A stretch of 44,921 nt of DNA from Alphaproteobacteria bacterium (GCA_029268305.1 JAJUGE010000019.1:1-44921); one strand, 5' to 3'. Counted from the first letter of the stretch, positions 1-9,090 are shown. A program made the numbers and translations. Notes: generated from the sequence alone by a model not told the origin.

Positions 1-1
1 C

Positions 2-2653
2 GGGCATCGGGCGGCCGCGGGGGTGCTGGAGGAGCAGCCCTGCTATCTCTGTCACGGGGCGGCGACGGCGCGGCGGCTCGGGATCGGGCCGGTGCGGGCG
101 TTCGACCTGCTGGAGCTGTTCGCCTTCGTGCGGCCGGCGCGGTTCTGCCTGCCGACGCCGCGCGGGCTGGCATCCGCACTCGGGCTGCCGGTGCCGGAAA
201 CGGCAACGGGCGAGGCGGAGGCGCTGCTGGCGGCGGCGCGGCGACTGCTCTCGGATCTCGCCGAGGGGGCGCACCTCCTCGACCGATCGGCGGTGGACAC
301 GGCCTGGGCGATGGCGGCGGCAGGCTGGCCCTGGGGCACGGCGGTGCTTTCGGCGCTCGGCTCGGCCGGGGAGGAGAGCGCGGCGGTGCATCGCGCCTTC
401 GCCGTCTGGGAGCGGCTGCCGGTCTGGCAGGAGAGCGCCCCTGCCGGCCAGCCCGGCAATCGGCCGGTCGATGCCGCCGAGACCCGGGCGCGGCTGGCCA
501 GCCTGCTCGGCGAGGGCTCGGAGGCGCGGCCGCAGCAGGCGGACTATGCCTCGGCTGTCACGGCGGCCTTCCAGCCGCGCGAGCGGGAAGGGGAGCCGCA
601 CTTCGTCGTGGCCGAGGCGGGCACCGGTGTGGGCAAGACGCTCGGCTACATCGCCGCCGCCAGCCTCTGGGCCGAGCGGAACGAGGCGCCGGTCTGGATC
701 TCGACCTACACGCGCAACCTCCAGCACCAGATCGATACCGAGCTCGACCGCCTGTTCCCGGACGAGCTGGAGAAGCGGCAGAAGGTCGTGATCCGCAAGG
801 GGCGGGAGAACTATCTCTGCCTGCTAAATCTGGAGGAGGCGGTGCGGGCCGTGGGCATGCGCCCGCAGGACACCGTGGCGCTCGGCCTGATGGCGCGCTG
901 GGCGGCGGCGACCCGCGACGGCGACATGACCGGCGGCGACTTCCCGGCCTGGCTCGCCGACCTCGTCGGCTACGGCCGCACGCGCGGCCTCACCGACCGA
1001 CGGGGGGAGTGCATCTACGCCGCCTGCCCGCACTACCAGAAGTGCTTCATCGAGCGCGGCGTGCGCCGCGCGCGCCGGGCCGAGATCGTCGTCGCCAACC
1101 ACGCGCTGGTGATGGTGCAGGCGGCATTAGGCGGGATCGACGATGGCTACCTGCCGACGCGCCACGTCTTCGACGAGGGGCACCACCTGTTCGACGCCGC
1201 CGACTCCGCCTTCTCCGGCCTGCTCTCGGGCGCCGAGGCTTCGGATCTGCGCCGCTGGCTGCTGGGCGCGGAAGGGCGCTCGCGCAGCCGGGCGCGTGGC
1301 CTCCGTCGCCGTGTCGAGGAACTGGTGGAGGGCGACGAGGCGGGCATCGAGGCGCTGCACAAGGCGCTACGCGCCGCGGCGGCGCTGCCGGGCGAGGGCT
1401 GGATGAGCCGCGTCGTGGACGGCCAGCCGCATGGGGCCGCCGAGGACTTTCTCGCCGCAGTCCGCGGCCAGGTGCTGGCGCGCGCCGCCTCGCCGGACGG
1501 CCCCTACGGGCTCGAGTGCGAGGTCCATCCGGTGGTGGAAGGCGTGCCGGAGGCGGCGCGGGCGCTGGGGCTCGCGCTCGACCGCCTTATCGAGCCGCTG
1601 ACGGCGCTCCGCCGCCGGCTGGAGCGGCGCCTCGACGACGAGGCGGACGAGCTCGACACGGCGACACGGGTCCGGATCGAGGGGGCCTGCCGCATGCTCT
1701 ACCGCCGCGCCGACGTCCAGCTCCGCGGCTGGCGCGCCATGGTCGATGCTCTGGGGTCCGAGACGCCGGAACAATATGTCGACTGGTTCGCCGTCGACCG
1801 CATGGAGGGCCGCGAAGTCGACGTCGGCATGCATCGGCACTGGATCGACCCGACGCAGCCCTTCGTCGCCGCGGTGGCGAGCCAGGCGCACGGGGTGGTG
1901 GTGACGTCGGCGACGCTCCGAGACGGCACCGGCGAGCCGGAGCGGGACTGGGCCGCCGCCGAGGCACGCACGGGAGCGGTGCATCTGGCCGCTCCCGCGA
2001 TCCGCGCTGCCGTGCCGTCGCCGTTCGACTATCCGGCGCGCACCCGCGTCTTCGTCGTGACCGACGTGCGCAAGGACCGGCTCGACCTCGTCGCGTCCGC
2101 CTACCGCGAGCTGTTCCGCGCTTCGGGCGGCGGCGCGCTCGGCCTCTTCACCGCGATCGCACGGCTGCGTGCGGTGCACGAGCGGATCGCCGGGCCGCTC
2201 GACCAGGCGGGCTTGATGTTGCTGGCGCAGCACGTCGACCGGCTCGACATCTCGACCCTGATCGAGATTTTCCGGGCGGAGCCGGATTCGTGCCTGCTCG
2301 GCACCGATGCGGTTCGCGACGGGGTGGACGTGCCGGGGAGGGCGCTCCGCCTGATCGTCTTCGACCGGGTGCCGTGGCCGCGGCCCGACATCCTGCACAA
2401 GGCCCGGCGCAAGGCGTTCGGCGCCCGCACCTGGGACGACATGATCACGCGCCTGCGCCTGCGTCAGGCCTACGGCCGGCTGCTGCGGCGCGCCGACGAC
2501 GCCGGCGTCTTCGTCCTGCTCGACCCGATGATGCCGTCGCGCCTCGCCACCGCCTTCCCCGAGGGGGTGGAGGTCCGCCGCGTCGGACTCTCCGAGGCAG
2601 TGGCGGAGACGCGCGCGTTCCTGTCGCCCGCTTGCGGCGGCATGTCTCCTTGA
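2..2653 (+). CDS. ATP-dependent DNA helicase, DinG/XPD-type with Fe-S cluster (5' partial)
   Basis: Superfamily 2 helicase of the XPD/DinG group, expected to unwind DNA 5'-3' during repair or replication. The frame is open to the window edge, so the true start lies upstream; the first in-frame GTG is at 23. Numbering from that GTG: Walker A GTGVGKT near 199-207, DEGH Walker B (FDEGHHLFD) near 383, and a C-terminal helicase half with LLGTDAVRDGVDVPG and the motif VI-like QAYGRLLRR. Between Walker A and DEGH lie four cysteines, one in ENYLCLL near 266 and three in CIYAACPHYQKC near 330-341; this is where the XPD/DinG 4Fe-4S cluster binds. Family identity is firm; the exact cellular role is inferred. 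A TerB-like gene follows after 53 bases. Confidence 0.88.
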   Translation, partial: GHRAAAGVLEEQPCYLCHGAATARRLGIGPVRAFDLLELFAFVRPARFCLPTPRGLASALGLPVPETATGEAEALLAAARRLLSDLAEGAHLLDRSAVDTAWAMAAAGWPWGTAVLSALGSAGEESAAVHRAFAVWERLPVWQESAPAGQPGNRPVDAAETRARLASLLGEGSEARPQQADYASAVTAAFQPREREGEPHFVVAEAGTGVGKTLGYIAAASLWAERNEAPVWISTYTRNLQHQIDTELDRLFPDELEKRQKVVIRKGRENYLCLLNLEEAVRAVGMRPQDTVALGLMARWAAATRDGDMTGGDFPAWLADLVGYGRTRGLTDRRGECIYAACPHYQKCFIERGVRRARRAEIVVANHALVMVQAALGGIDDGYLPTRHVFDEGHHLFDAADSAFSGLLSGAEASDLRRWLLGAEGRSRSRARGLRRRVEELVEGDEAGIEALHKALRAAAALPGEGWMSRVVDGQPHGAAEDFLAAVRGQVLARAASPDGPYGLECEVHPVVEGVPEAARALGLALDRLIEPLTALRRRLERRLDDEADELDTATRVRIEGACRMLYRRADVQLRGWRAMVDALGSETPEQYVDWFAVDRMEGREVDVGMHRHWIDPTQPFVAAVASQAHGVVVTSATLRDGTGEPERDWAAAEARTGAVHLAAPAIRAAVPSPFDYPARTRVFVVTDVRKDRLDLVASAYRELFRASGGGALGLFTAIARLRAVHERIAGPLDQAGLMLLAQHVDRLDISTLIEIFRAEPDSCLLGTDAVRDGVDVPGRALRLIVFDRVPWPRPDILHKARRKAFGARTWDDMITRLRLRQAYGRLLRRADDAGVFVLLDPMMPSRLATAFPEGVEVRRVGLSEAVAETRAFLSPACGGMSP

Positions 2654-2706
2654 CGGGCGGAGGGCGGTCCTGTTTAACGGCGCCGCCTCATGCAAGGGAG
2701 AAGATC

Positions 2707-3126
2707 GTGCCCGAGAAGTCGCTGATCGATCACCACGCCGCCCTCATCTACGTGATGGTCCTCGTCTCCGGCGCCGACCGGAACATGACCGACGCCGAGC
2801 TGCGCTCGATCGGCGAGATCGTCAACTACCTGCCGATCTTCCGTGACTACGACAAGGACCGGCTCACGTCGGACGCCGCCAATTGCGCCGAGCTGCTGGG
2901 CAGCGACGAGGGGCTCGAGACCGTGCTGCGCATGGCCAGGGATGCGCTTCCGGAAAAGTTGCGCGAGACCGCTTACGCGGTCGCGTGCGACGTCGCGGCG
3001 GCGGATGGCTACGTGAAGCAGGAAGAGCTGCGGCTGCTTGAGATGGTGCGGCATCATCTCGCCGTCGGCCGGCTGCCCGCGGCGGCGATCGAGCGCGCGG
3101 CACGCGCGCGGCATCAGACGCTCTGA
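2707..3126 (+). CDS. TerB-like (tellurite resistance TerB family) protein
   Basis: A 139-aa, all-helical acidic protein of the TerB fold. The family is named for tellurite resistance operons, but most chromosomal members have no demonstrated function. The GTG start has a good ribosome site, AGGGAG at 2695-2700, 6 bases upstream. The two TerB signature turns are present: GADRNMTDAE near residue 20 and AADGYVKQEE near 100, where acidic side chains bind metal in structures of the family. There is no signal peptide, so it is cytoplasmic. No other ter genes are nearby, so a role in tellurite resistance is not supported; it may be cotranscribed with the helicase. Confidence 0.8.
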   Translation: MPEKSLIDHHAALIYVMVLVSGADRNMTDAELRSIGEIVNYLPIFRDYDKDRLTSDAANCAELLGSDEGLETVLRMARDALPEKLRETAYAVACDVAAADGYVKQEELRLLEMVRHHLAVGRLPAAAIERAARARHQTL

Positions 3127-3193
3127 AATCCGGCCCGATCGGCGGCCGTTAAGCGAAAGCCTCTCGGCCTCCGGGCGGCGTCTGTTCTAGACT

Positions 3194-3218
3194 TCTCCCG
3201 GCACCCACTGCCGGGAGA
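3194..3218 (+). promoter_or_regulatory. Perfect 10-bp hairpin sequestering the ribosome site of the DUF4387 gene
   Basis: TCTCCCGGCA (3194-3203), a 5-base loop, and TGCCGGGAGA (3209-3218) form a perfect 10-bp stem. Its 3' arm contains the only Shine-Dalgarno (GGGAGA, 3213-3218) for the ATG at 3226, so folding would block initiation. Pairing is read directly; regulation is inferred. There is no U-tract, so it is not an intrinsic terminator. Confidence 0.6.
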
Positions 3219-3225
3219 CGCGGCC

Positions 3226-3528
3226 ATGAAGCTCGCCGAGCTCGCACGGGTGGTCCGCAGCAAGAACGCCGGACCGCTGAAGCTCACCTTCGACATCATG
3301 TTCGAGGACGAGAAGGGCTACCAGGCCTTCGTCCAGTCCCCGACGCTGGAGCCCGCCCGCATCGCCGGGCTCTACGGCGTGGCGCCCGAGACGGTCGAGA
3401 TCATGCCGTACCCGGTCGCACTGGCGGTGAAGATCGTCATGGACCGCAAGCTGCCTTCCGGGAGCCCGGGCGACTGGGACGTCTACGGCGCGCAGCAGCA
3501 CGCGCCGCTGCTGGAGGCCGAGTGGTGA
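3226..3528 (+). CDS. DUF4387 family protein, partner of the AtuA-like protein
   Basis: A 100-aa soluble protein of the DUF4387 family. The family occurs as a separate small gene next to, or fused behind, AtuA/DUF1446 proteins, which suggests one two-part enzyme; no reaction is established. Conserved-looking stretches are the N-terminal LAxVVRSKNAGP, a central FDIMFEDEKGYQAF, and a C-terminal PSGSPGDWDVYGAQQHAP. The ATG follows GGGAGA by 7 bases, but that ribosome site lies in a strong hairpin. Its stop overlaps the start of the next gene, so the two are translationally coupled. Confidence 0.82.
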   Translation: MKLAELARVVRSKNAGPLKLTFDIMFEDEKGYQAFVQSPTLEPARIAGLYGVAPETVEIMPYPVALAVKIVMDRKLPSGSPGDWDVYGAQQHAPLLEAEW

Positions 3529-4925
3529 GCGCGATCTCGAAGCTCCTCGACCGCTTCGGCGGCAAGGCGAACGGCAGGGCGTTGAAGGTGATCGGCGCCT
3601 CCGGCCAGCTCGGCTACGGCGTACCGGAGCCGGCTCTGAAGGAGGGCCTCTCGCGCGAGCCCGACTTCATCGGCGCCGACATGGGCTCGACCGACATCGG
3701 ACCGTACTTCCTCGGCTCGGGAGACATGGCGACCGCGGCCGAGCAGACGCGCCGCGACCTCCGCCGTCTCCTGCTCGCCGCGCGCAGCAGGGACATCCCG
3801 CTCATCATCGGCACCGCCGGGTCGGCGGGTGCCGCGCCGCACCTCAAGCGCACCCTCGGCTTCGTACGCGAGATCGCAGCGGAGGAGGGACTGCACTTCC
3901 GCCTCGGCACCATCCGCTCGGACATGCCGCGCGATGTGGTGAAGGGGGCGATCCGGGCCGGCCGGGTCCGCCCGCTCGGCAACATCGCCGATCTGACGGA
4001 GGCGGAAGTCGATGCCTCGGCGAACCTCGTCGGCCAGGCGGGGACGGAGGCTTTCATCCGCTGTCTCGAGCAGGACGTGGACGTGGTGATCGCCGGCCGC
4101 GCCTGCGACACGGGCATCTTCGCCGCGATCCCGCAGATGCTCGGCTATCCGCTCGGCCCCGTCGTGCATATGGCCAAGATCGTCGAGTGCGCCTCGCTCT
4201 GCTGCCTTCCCGGCGGCCGGGATTCGATCCTCGCCGTGCTCGAAGGCGACGGCTTCGTGCTGGAGAGCATGAACCCGGCCCGCCGGGCGACGCCTATGTC
4301 GGTCGCGGCGCACAGCCTGTACGAGCAGGCGGACCCGAACGTGATCGTGGAGCCGGAAGGCACGGCACAGGTGGACAGGGCGCATTACGAGGCGGTCGAC
4401 GACCGGCGCACCCGCGTCTCCGGCGCGCGCTGGGTCCCGGCAGCGCAACCGACCGTCAAGCTAGAAGGGTCGGCGAAGGTGGGTGAGCGCGCGGTGCTGC
4501 TCGCCGGCAGCGCCGACCCGCGCTTCATCGAGGGCGTGCGCTCGCACGTCGAGGAGGTACGGCAGGTCGTGGCCGAGCTCGTCACCGACGACGGGGTGCC
4601 GGATTACCAACTCAGCTTCCGGGTCTACGGCATCGACGGCGTCTATCCGTGGCCGGACCCGCCGAAGGTGCAGCCGCGCGAGATCTTCGTCATGGCCGAG
4701 TGCATCGCGCCGACCCTCGACCGCGCCCTCGCCGTCGCCAAGACGACCAAGCAGTACCTGCTCCACCACGGCTTTCCCGGGCGGCTCTCGACCAGCGGCA
4801 ATCTGGCCTTCCCGTTCACGCCGCCGGAGCTCGTGGCCGGTGCGGCTTACCGCTTCAGCGCCTACCACGTGATGGAGACCGACGACCTCGCCGGCCTGTT
4901 CCCGGTGGAGGTCGAGATGCTCTAA
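3525..4925 (+). CDS. Acyclic terpene utilization AtuA-like (DUF1446) protein
   Basis: A 466-aa protein of the AtuA/DUF1446 family, named after Pseudomonas acyclic terpene (citronellol/geraniol) degradation. The reaction of these proteins is not settled, and no other atu/liu genes are visible here. Sequence marks include an N-terminal IGASGQLGYG, GADMGSTDIGPYFLG, IIGTAGSAGAAPHLK near residue 90 and VVIAGRACDTGIFAA near 190, glycine-rich turns typical of the family. I prefer the GTG at 3525: it forms a GTGA overlap with the DUF4387 stop and sits 7 bases after GGAGG. A GTG at 3522 is the alternative. The 3' end overlaps the convergent trkH by 4 bases. Confidence 0.8.
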   Translation: MSAISKLLDRFGGKANGRALKVIGASGQLGYGVPEPALKEGLSREPDFIGADMGSTDIGPYFLGSGDMATAAEQTRRDLRRLLLAARSRDIPLIIGTAGSAGAAPHLKRTLGFVREIAAEEGLHFRLGTIRSDMPRDVVKGAIRAGRVRPLGNIADLTEAEVDASANLVGQAGTEAFIRCLEQDVDVVIAGRACDTGIFAAIPQMLGYPLGPVVHMAKIVECASLCCLPGGRDSILAVLEGDGFVLESMNPARRATPMSVAAHSLYEQADPNVIVEPEGTAQVDRAHYEAVDDRRTRVSGARWVPAAQPTVKLEGSAKVGERAVLLAGSADPRFIEGVRSHVEEVRQVVAELVTDDGVPDYQLSFRVYGIDGVYPWPDPPKVQPREIFVMAECIAPTLDRALAVAKTTKQYLLHHGFPGRLSTSGNLAFPFTPPELVAGAAYRFSAYHVMETDDLAGLFPVEVEML

Positions 4926-6370
4926 CCGCGCCAGAAGGCGGGGATGAACAGCACCAGAACGGTGAAGAACTCGAGCCGGCCGAGCAACATGCCGAAGCTC
5001 AGCACCCACTTCGCCGGGTCGGGCAGGGAAGCGAAGGTGCTGGCGGGGCCGATGACCGGCCCGAGGCCGGGACCGACGTTCGAGATCGCGCTGGCCGCTC
5101 CCGATGTCGCCGTCATCATGTCGAGGCCGATGATGCCAAGCACGAGCGCCAGAGCCGCGAAAGAGACGGCGTAGATGAAGAAGAAGGCCATCACCGAGTC
5201 CATGAGCTGCTCGGTTATCGGCCGGCGGTTGTAGTAGGCGATGAAGACGCCGTGCGGCTGTATCAGGCGATCGATCTGGACGCGCGCGGCGGCGAAGAGG
5301 ATCTGGAAACGGAACACCTTGACGCCGCAGGTCGTGGAGCCGGCGCACCCGCCGACGAACATCAGGAAGAAGAAGGCGGCATTCGCGAAGGGTCCCCAGC
5401 CGCTGAAGTCGGAGGTCGCAAAGCCGGTGCCGGTCATGACGGATACTGCGTTGAACGCGCTGTAGCGAATGGCCGTCGGGAGGGGTATCTCATTGAGAAT
5501 GCTATTCGCGAGCGTCAGCACCGAAATGGCGCTCACAAGGATCGTGAGGAACCACCGCACCTGGGAGTCGCCGAGGAGGAGCCAAATGCGTCCTCGGACA
5601 GCATGGAGGTAGAGGACGAACGGAATGCCGCCCGCGACCATGCCGCAGATCAGGATCGCATCCACGAGCGCGCTGTCATAATAGGCGATCGACAGATCAC
5701 GCGTCGAGAACCCCCCGGTCGCGATGGTGGTCATCGCATGAGCTGCCGCATCGAACGGCGTCATGCCGGCGAGCCACAGGGCGACGGCTATGGCTGCGGT
5801 GAAGACGAGATAGATCACGGCGATCCCGGTAGCGATCTGGGCGACTCGCGGCATCGCCTTCTCGGATTTCTCCGAGGATTCCGCCCTGAACAGCTGCATG
5901 CCGCCGACCTGCAACATCGGCAGAACCGCGACCGCCGTGACGATGAAGCCGATCCCGCCCAGCCACTGCAGCATCGAACGCCAGATCAATATGCCGGGTG
6001 GTGCGGCGTCGAGGCCGAGGATGACCGTGGATCCGGTCGTGGTTATCCCCGACATCGCCTCGAAAAAGGCATCCGTGTAGCTGAGCTCGAGGTCGGAGAA
6101 CGCGAACGGCAGCGCGCCGAAAACGGCAATCACCATCCAGCTCGTCGAGGTGAGCAGGAAGGCCTGACGAACCGACATCGGACTGCGGCCGATCCGGTTG
6201 GTCAGGATGAAGGTCATTCCGATGAAGAGGGTGACCGCCGCCGAGCCAAGGAAGACCCGCCAGCCCGACGAGTCCGACAAAGCGTCGAGCAGTGCCGGCA
6301 CCAGCATCGCGGCCGACAGCGTCGTCAGCAGCAGTCCACACACAAAGAATATCGGCCTGAGATCGATCAC
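4922..6370 (-). CDS. trkH: TrkH family potassium uptake protein
   Basis: A 482-aa polytopic inner-membrane protein, the K+-translocating subunit of the Trk system, which works with cytoplasmic TrkA (not in this window). The family's repeated MPM units are visible: pore-helix glycine turns at AMSGITTTGSTV near 130, ATGGFSTRDLSI near 220, MTGTGFATSDFSGWG near 320, and NVGPGLGPVIGPAS near 430. The GTG start follows GGGAG by about 10 bases. The end is a typical hydrophobic TrkH C-terminus, LEFFTVLVLFIPAFWRG. It overlaps the AtuA-like gene tail-to-tail by 4 bases and probably has its own promoter in 6371-6500. Confidence 0.93.
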   Translation of the reverse strand: MIDLRPIFFVCGLLLTTLSAAMLVPALLDALSDSSGWRVFLGSAAVTLFIGMTFILTNRIGRSPMSVRQAFLLTSTSWMVIAVFGALPFAFSDLELSYTDAFFEAMSGITTTGSTVILGLDAAPPGILIWRSMLQWLGGIGFIVTAVAVLPMLQVGGMQLFRAESSEKSEKAMPRVAQIATGIAVIYLVFTAAIAVALWLAGMTPFDAAAHAMTTIATGGFSTRDLSIAYYDSALVDAILICGMVAGGIPFVLYLHAVRGRIWLLLGDSQVRWFLTILVSAISVLTLANSILNEIPLPTAIRYSAFNAVSVMTGTGFATSDFSGWGPFANAAFFFLMFVGGCAGSTTCGVKVFRFQILFAAARVQIDRLIQPHGVFIAYYNRRPITEQLMDSVMAFFFIYAVSFAALALVLGIIGLDMMTATSGAASAISNVGPGLGPVIGPASTFASLPDPAKWVLSFGMLLGRLEFFTVLVLFIPAFWRG

Positions 6371-6500
6371 AGGCCGATACTCCCATAAAGAGGAGCCAGG
6401 TGACTGGTCGTGGCCCTCTCGGCCCGTTCAACCGCGCCGTAAGGGCAGTTGTTCATGACGAACCGGGGGGTTGGTCCCCCTTACCCCGGTCGCTGCAGGC

Positions 6501-7160
6501 TCAACCCAGGTCCACTCGCGGCTTGCCGATAATGGCGAGGAATTCGCGCCGGGTCGCCTCATTGTCGCGGAACTCGCCCAGCATCCGGCTCGTAACCGTG
6601 GTGATTTCCGGCTTATAGACGCCGCGGGTCGACATGCATTCGTGCGCCGCCTCGAGGATCACGGCGACACCTCGCGGTTTGAGGACGTCCTGCAGCGTGT
6701 TCGCGATCTGGGCCGTCATCCGTTCCTGCGTCTGCAGCCGCTTGCCGTACGCTTCCACGATCCGCGCCAGCTTGCTGATGCCGACGACCCGGCTTTCCGG
6801 GATGTAGCCCACATGGGCCTTGCCGATGATCGGCGCGACGTGGTGCTCGCAGTGGGATTCGAACCGGATGTCCCGCAACAGGATCATCTCGTCGTAGCCG
6901 TCGACCTCCTCGAAGGTGCGCTGGAGCATCTCCTCGGGATCGGCCTGATAGCCTGAGAACCATTCCTCCCAGGCGCGTACGACGCGCGACGGGGTGTCGA
7001 CGAGGCCGTCACGGGCGGGATCGTCCCCTGCCCAGCGGAGGAGGGTGCGCACCGCCGCTTCGGCTTCCTCGCGAGAAGGGCGTGCCGGTGCCTCGTCCTG
7101 ATCCGAGCCGCTCCGGGTAGAGTGGGCGCGCTTGAGGTCGAGTGAAGTCGTCGAGCTCAA
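6501..7160 (-). CDS. folE: GTP cyclohydrolase I
   Basis: A 219-aa enzyme that converts GTP to 7,8-dihydroneopterin triphosphate, the first step of tetrahydrofolate synthesis. The zinc ligands are intact: Cys104 and His107 in SHCEHH and Cys175 in [13 protein letters not shown] (146-150) is the usual substrate-binding segment. The first about 30 residues are a variable, Ser/Arg-rich extension. The start is TTG, with AAAGGA about 11 bases upstream. It is co-directional with apaG across a 138-base gap. A G5/C5 hairpin at about 6465-6481 lies beyond the stop but has no U-tract, so termination there is only possible. Confidence 0.95.
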   Translation of the reverse strand: MSSTTSLDLKRAHSTRSGSDQDEAPARPSREEAEAAVRTLLRWAGDDPARDGLVDTPSRVVRAWEEWFSGYQADPEEMLQRTFEEVDGYDEMILLRDIRFESHCEHHVAPIIGKAHVGYIPESRVVGISKLARIVEAYGKRLQTQERMTAQIANTLQDVLKPRGVAVILEAAHECMSTRGVYKPEITTVTSRMLGEFRDNEATRREFLAIIGKPRVDLG

Positions 7161-7285
7161 AATCCGTTCCTTTCGTGCAGTCTTCTTCGCCGGCGAGCTT
7201 CGACGGCGCCAGGATGTGGGTCCGAGTTCGGATTTGGTCCGCCGGGCAAGCCAGTCAAGCCGCTGTCCTCCTCGGCCAATATAGG

Positions 7286-7319
7286 GTCCGCCATGCCTCT
7301 AGTGCACGGAATGGCGGAC
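7286..7319 (-). repeat. Inverted repeat straddling the apaG stop codon
   Basis: GTCCGCCAT (7286-7294) and ATGGCGGAC (7311-7319) are perfect 9-base inverted repeats around a 16-base spacer that includes the apaG stop (7299-7301). On the minus strand this would be a 3'-end hairpin, but no U-tract follows. It may be an mRNA 3' end, a processing site or chance. Confidence 0.35.
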
Positions 7320-7691
7320 GTGTGGGCAATCCAGTGAGAAGGCCGGGATGGCGACGTCGAAGCGGTCTCCATCCATTGTTCTCATCTGGTACGAGCCGAC
7401 CATGAACCCCGAGGGGGTCGAGAGCGGACAGCCGCTGCTGTATTCGTAGCTCTCGCTCGGCCGCAGGATCGGCTGCTCGCCGACCACTCCCGGTCCTTTC
7501 ACCTCCTGCGCCCGCCCGGCACCGTCAACGATGCGCCAGTAGCGCGTGAGCAGTTGCAGCGTGTGCTCGCTCCGGTTCTCGATCTTCACGTGGTAGGCCC
7601 AGACGAAGTGTCCTTCTTCCGGTTTGGACTGATCGTCGAGATATTGCGGCCTGACGGTCACCGTCACCGAGCGTGTCGTTTTCTCGTACAT
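7299..7691 (-). CDS. apaG: ApaG domain protein
   Basis: A 130-aa cytoplasmic protein with the fibronectin type III-like ApaG fold. Bacterial ApaG is linked to Co2+ resistance and Mg2+ efflux phenotypes, and the fold is reused in eukaryotic F-box proteins; the biochemical role is unclear. Diagnostic stretches are VWAYHVKIENRS near 29-40, LLTRYWRIVDGAG near 47-59, the phosphate-binding-like GPGVVGEQP near 66-74, and YEYSSGCPLSTPSGFMVGSY near 82-101. Length is normal for the family. It lies 124 bases downstream of metZ in the same direction, an arrangement common in alphaproteobacteria. Confidence 0.93.
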   Translation of the reverse strand: MYEKTTRSVTVTVRPQYLDDQSKPEEGHFVWAYHVKIENRSEHTLQLLTRYWRIVDGAGRAQEVKGPGVVGEQPILRPSESYEYSSGCPLSTPSGFMVGSYQMRTMDGDRFDVAIPAFSLDCPHVRHSVH

Positions 7692-7815
7692 GGTTTCGGT
7701 AAGGTCCTGCCGGTCAGATCTGAGCTAGCAAAGCGGCCACGGGGTGCGAACGAGGACCGGACGCTGATCTTATGCCGGTGCGGCCGGACCCTCAACCTCG
7801 TTGAAGCCGTTCGGC

Positions 7816-9018
7816 TCACGACCCTGCCGCGGCGAGTGCGCGCGCGATGTCGCTCTCGAGATCCCGAGCATCTTCCAGGCCGACGGACAGTCGGAGGAGA
7901 CCGTCGGTTATGCCGAGACGTCGGCGCTCCTCCTCCGCCAGTCGCTGATGGGTGGTGGTCGCCGGATGGCAGACGAGGCTCTTGGCATCACCGAGATTGT
8001 TGGAGATGCGGATGAGACGGAGCGCGTTCAGGAACCGGAATGCCCCGTCCTTCCCGCCCTCGACCTCGAACGCGATCATGTTGCCCGGACCGGACATCTG
8101 CTTGCGGGCCAGCGCATATTGCGGGTGGCTCTCCAGGCCCGGGAAGAGAACCTTCCCCACGCCCTGCGCCGATTCCAGGAACCGGGCGACGGTGCTCGCA
8201 TTCCGGCAGTGGCGCTCCATACGCAGGTCCAGCGTCTCCAACCCTTTGAGCATCACCCAGGCGTTGAACGGGCTCATCGCTGGGCCGGTGTGGCGCACGA
8301 ACGGCGTGAGCTTGTCGGAAACGAACTCCTTCGTCCCCAGGATGGCGCCGCCGAGACATCGGCCCTGCCCGTCGATGTGCTTCGTCGCCGAATACACGAC
8401 GATGTCGGCGCCGAGCTCCATCGGGCGCTGCAACAGGGGTGTCGCGAAGACATTGTCCACGACGACACAGGCTCCGGCGCGATGAGCGAGATCCGACACC
8501 GCGGCGAGATCGATGATCTCCAGGCCCGGATTGGAAGGTGTTTCCAGGAAGACGCAGTTCGTGCGGGTGGAGAGGGCTTCCTCCCACTGATTGAGGTCGG
8601 TGCCGTCCACCAGCACCGTCTCGACGCCGAAACGCGGCAGCAGATCGCTGACGATGTAGAGGCAGGAGCCGAACAGCGCACGGGAGGCGACCACGCGGTC
8701 GCCGGCCGCGAGCTGCGAAGCCAGAGCCGCGAAAACCGCCGCCATGCCGCTCGATGTGGTGCGGCACGCTTCCGCGCCCTCGATCAGGCGCAGCCGCTCT
8801 TCGAGCATCGATAAGGTTGGGTTGGCGTAACGCGAGTAGACGTAGCGTTGTAGATTGTTCGAGAAAGCCGCTTCGGCCTCTTCGGCGGTCTCGTACACAT
8901 AGCCGGAGGTGAGGAACAGCGCTTCGCTCGTTTCCTGGTGCGGGGTCCGTTCGGTGCCGCCTTGAACGAGGTGCGTCGCAGGATGCCAGGTGCCGGGCCG
9001 GTGCTGGTCTGAAGTCAT
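7816..9018 (-). CDS. metZ: O-succinylhomoserine sulfhydrylase
   Basis: A 400-aa Cys/Met-metabolism PLP enzyme expected to make homocysteine directly from O-succinylhomoserine and sulfide in methionine synthesis. The Schiff-base lysine is Lys213 in YSATKHIDGQGR. Other family marks are YSRYANPT near 61-68, SSGMAAVFA near 89, ETPSNPGLEIID near 159-170 and VVVDNVFATPLLQ near 185-197. The start is the ATG at 9018; the frame stays open to 9123 but that stretch is the untranslated leader. Regulation is visible: a SAM-II riboswitch and intrinsic terminator precede the gene. O-acetylhomoserine as substrate cannot be excluded from sequence. Confidence 0.92.
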   Translation of the reverse strand: MTSDQHRPGTWHPATHLVQGGTERTPHQETSEALFLTSGYVYETAEEAEAAFSNNLQRYVYSRYANPTLSMLEERLRLIEGAEACRTTSSGMAAVFAALASQLAAGDRVVASRALFGSCLYIVSDLLPRFGVETVLVDGTDLNQWEEALSTRTNCVFLETPSNPGLEIIDLAAVSDLAHRAGACVVVDNVFATPLLQRPMELGADIVVYSATKHIDGQGRCLGGAILGTKEFVSDKLTPFVRHTGPAMSPFNAWVMLKGLETLDLRMERHCRNASTVARFLESAQGVGKVLFPGLESHPQYALARKQMSGPGNMIAFEVEGGKDGAFRFLNALRLIRISNNLGDAKSLVCHPATTTHQRLAEEERRRLGITDGLLRLSVGLEDARDLESDIARALAAAGS

Positions 9019-9090
9019 TTCTCGTTTCCGCTTCCAGTTCGAACAGCCTATCGACCTAGGCGGCTCGATGTCCTGACGCTCCGGCGGGGC

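Noticed and set aside
2670..2682. GTTTAAC upstream of the TerB-like gene as a third copy of the 40768 repeat
   Set aside because: Only the near-palindromic core of seven bases is shared; flanks differ, so chance is enough.
1009..3126. Long plus-strand frame reading from inside the helicase gene into the TerB-like gene
   Set aside because: Only the last 139 codons have protein-like composition and a ribosome site; the rest is the helicase gene in the wrong frame.
4649..6388. 579-codon open frame on the plus strand opposite trkH
   Set aside because: Low-complexity Arg/Glu/Asp-rich translation, antisense to a clear TrkH gene.
6465..6481. Intrinsic terminator after folE
   Set aside because: A five-pair G/C stem exists but no U-tract follows on the minus strand.
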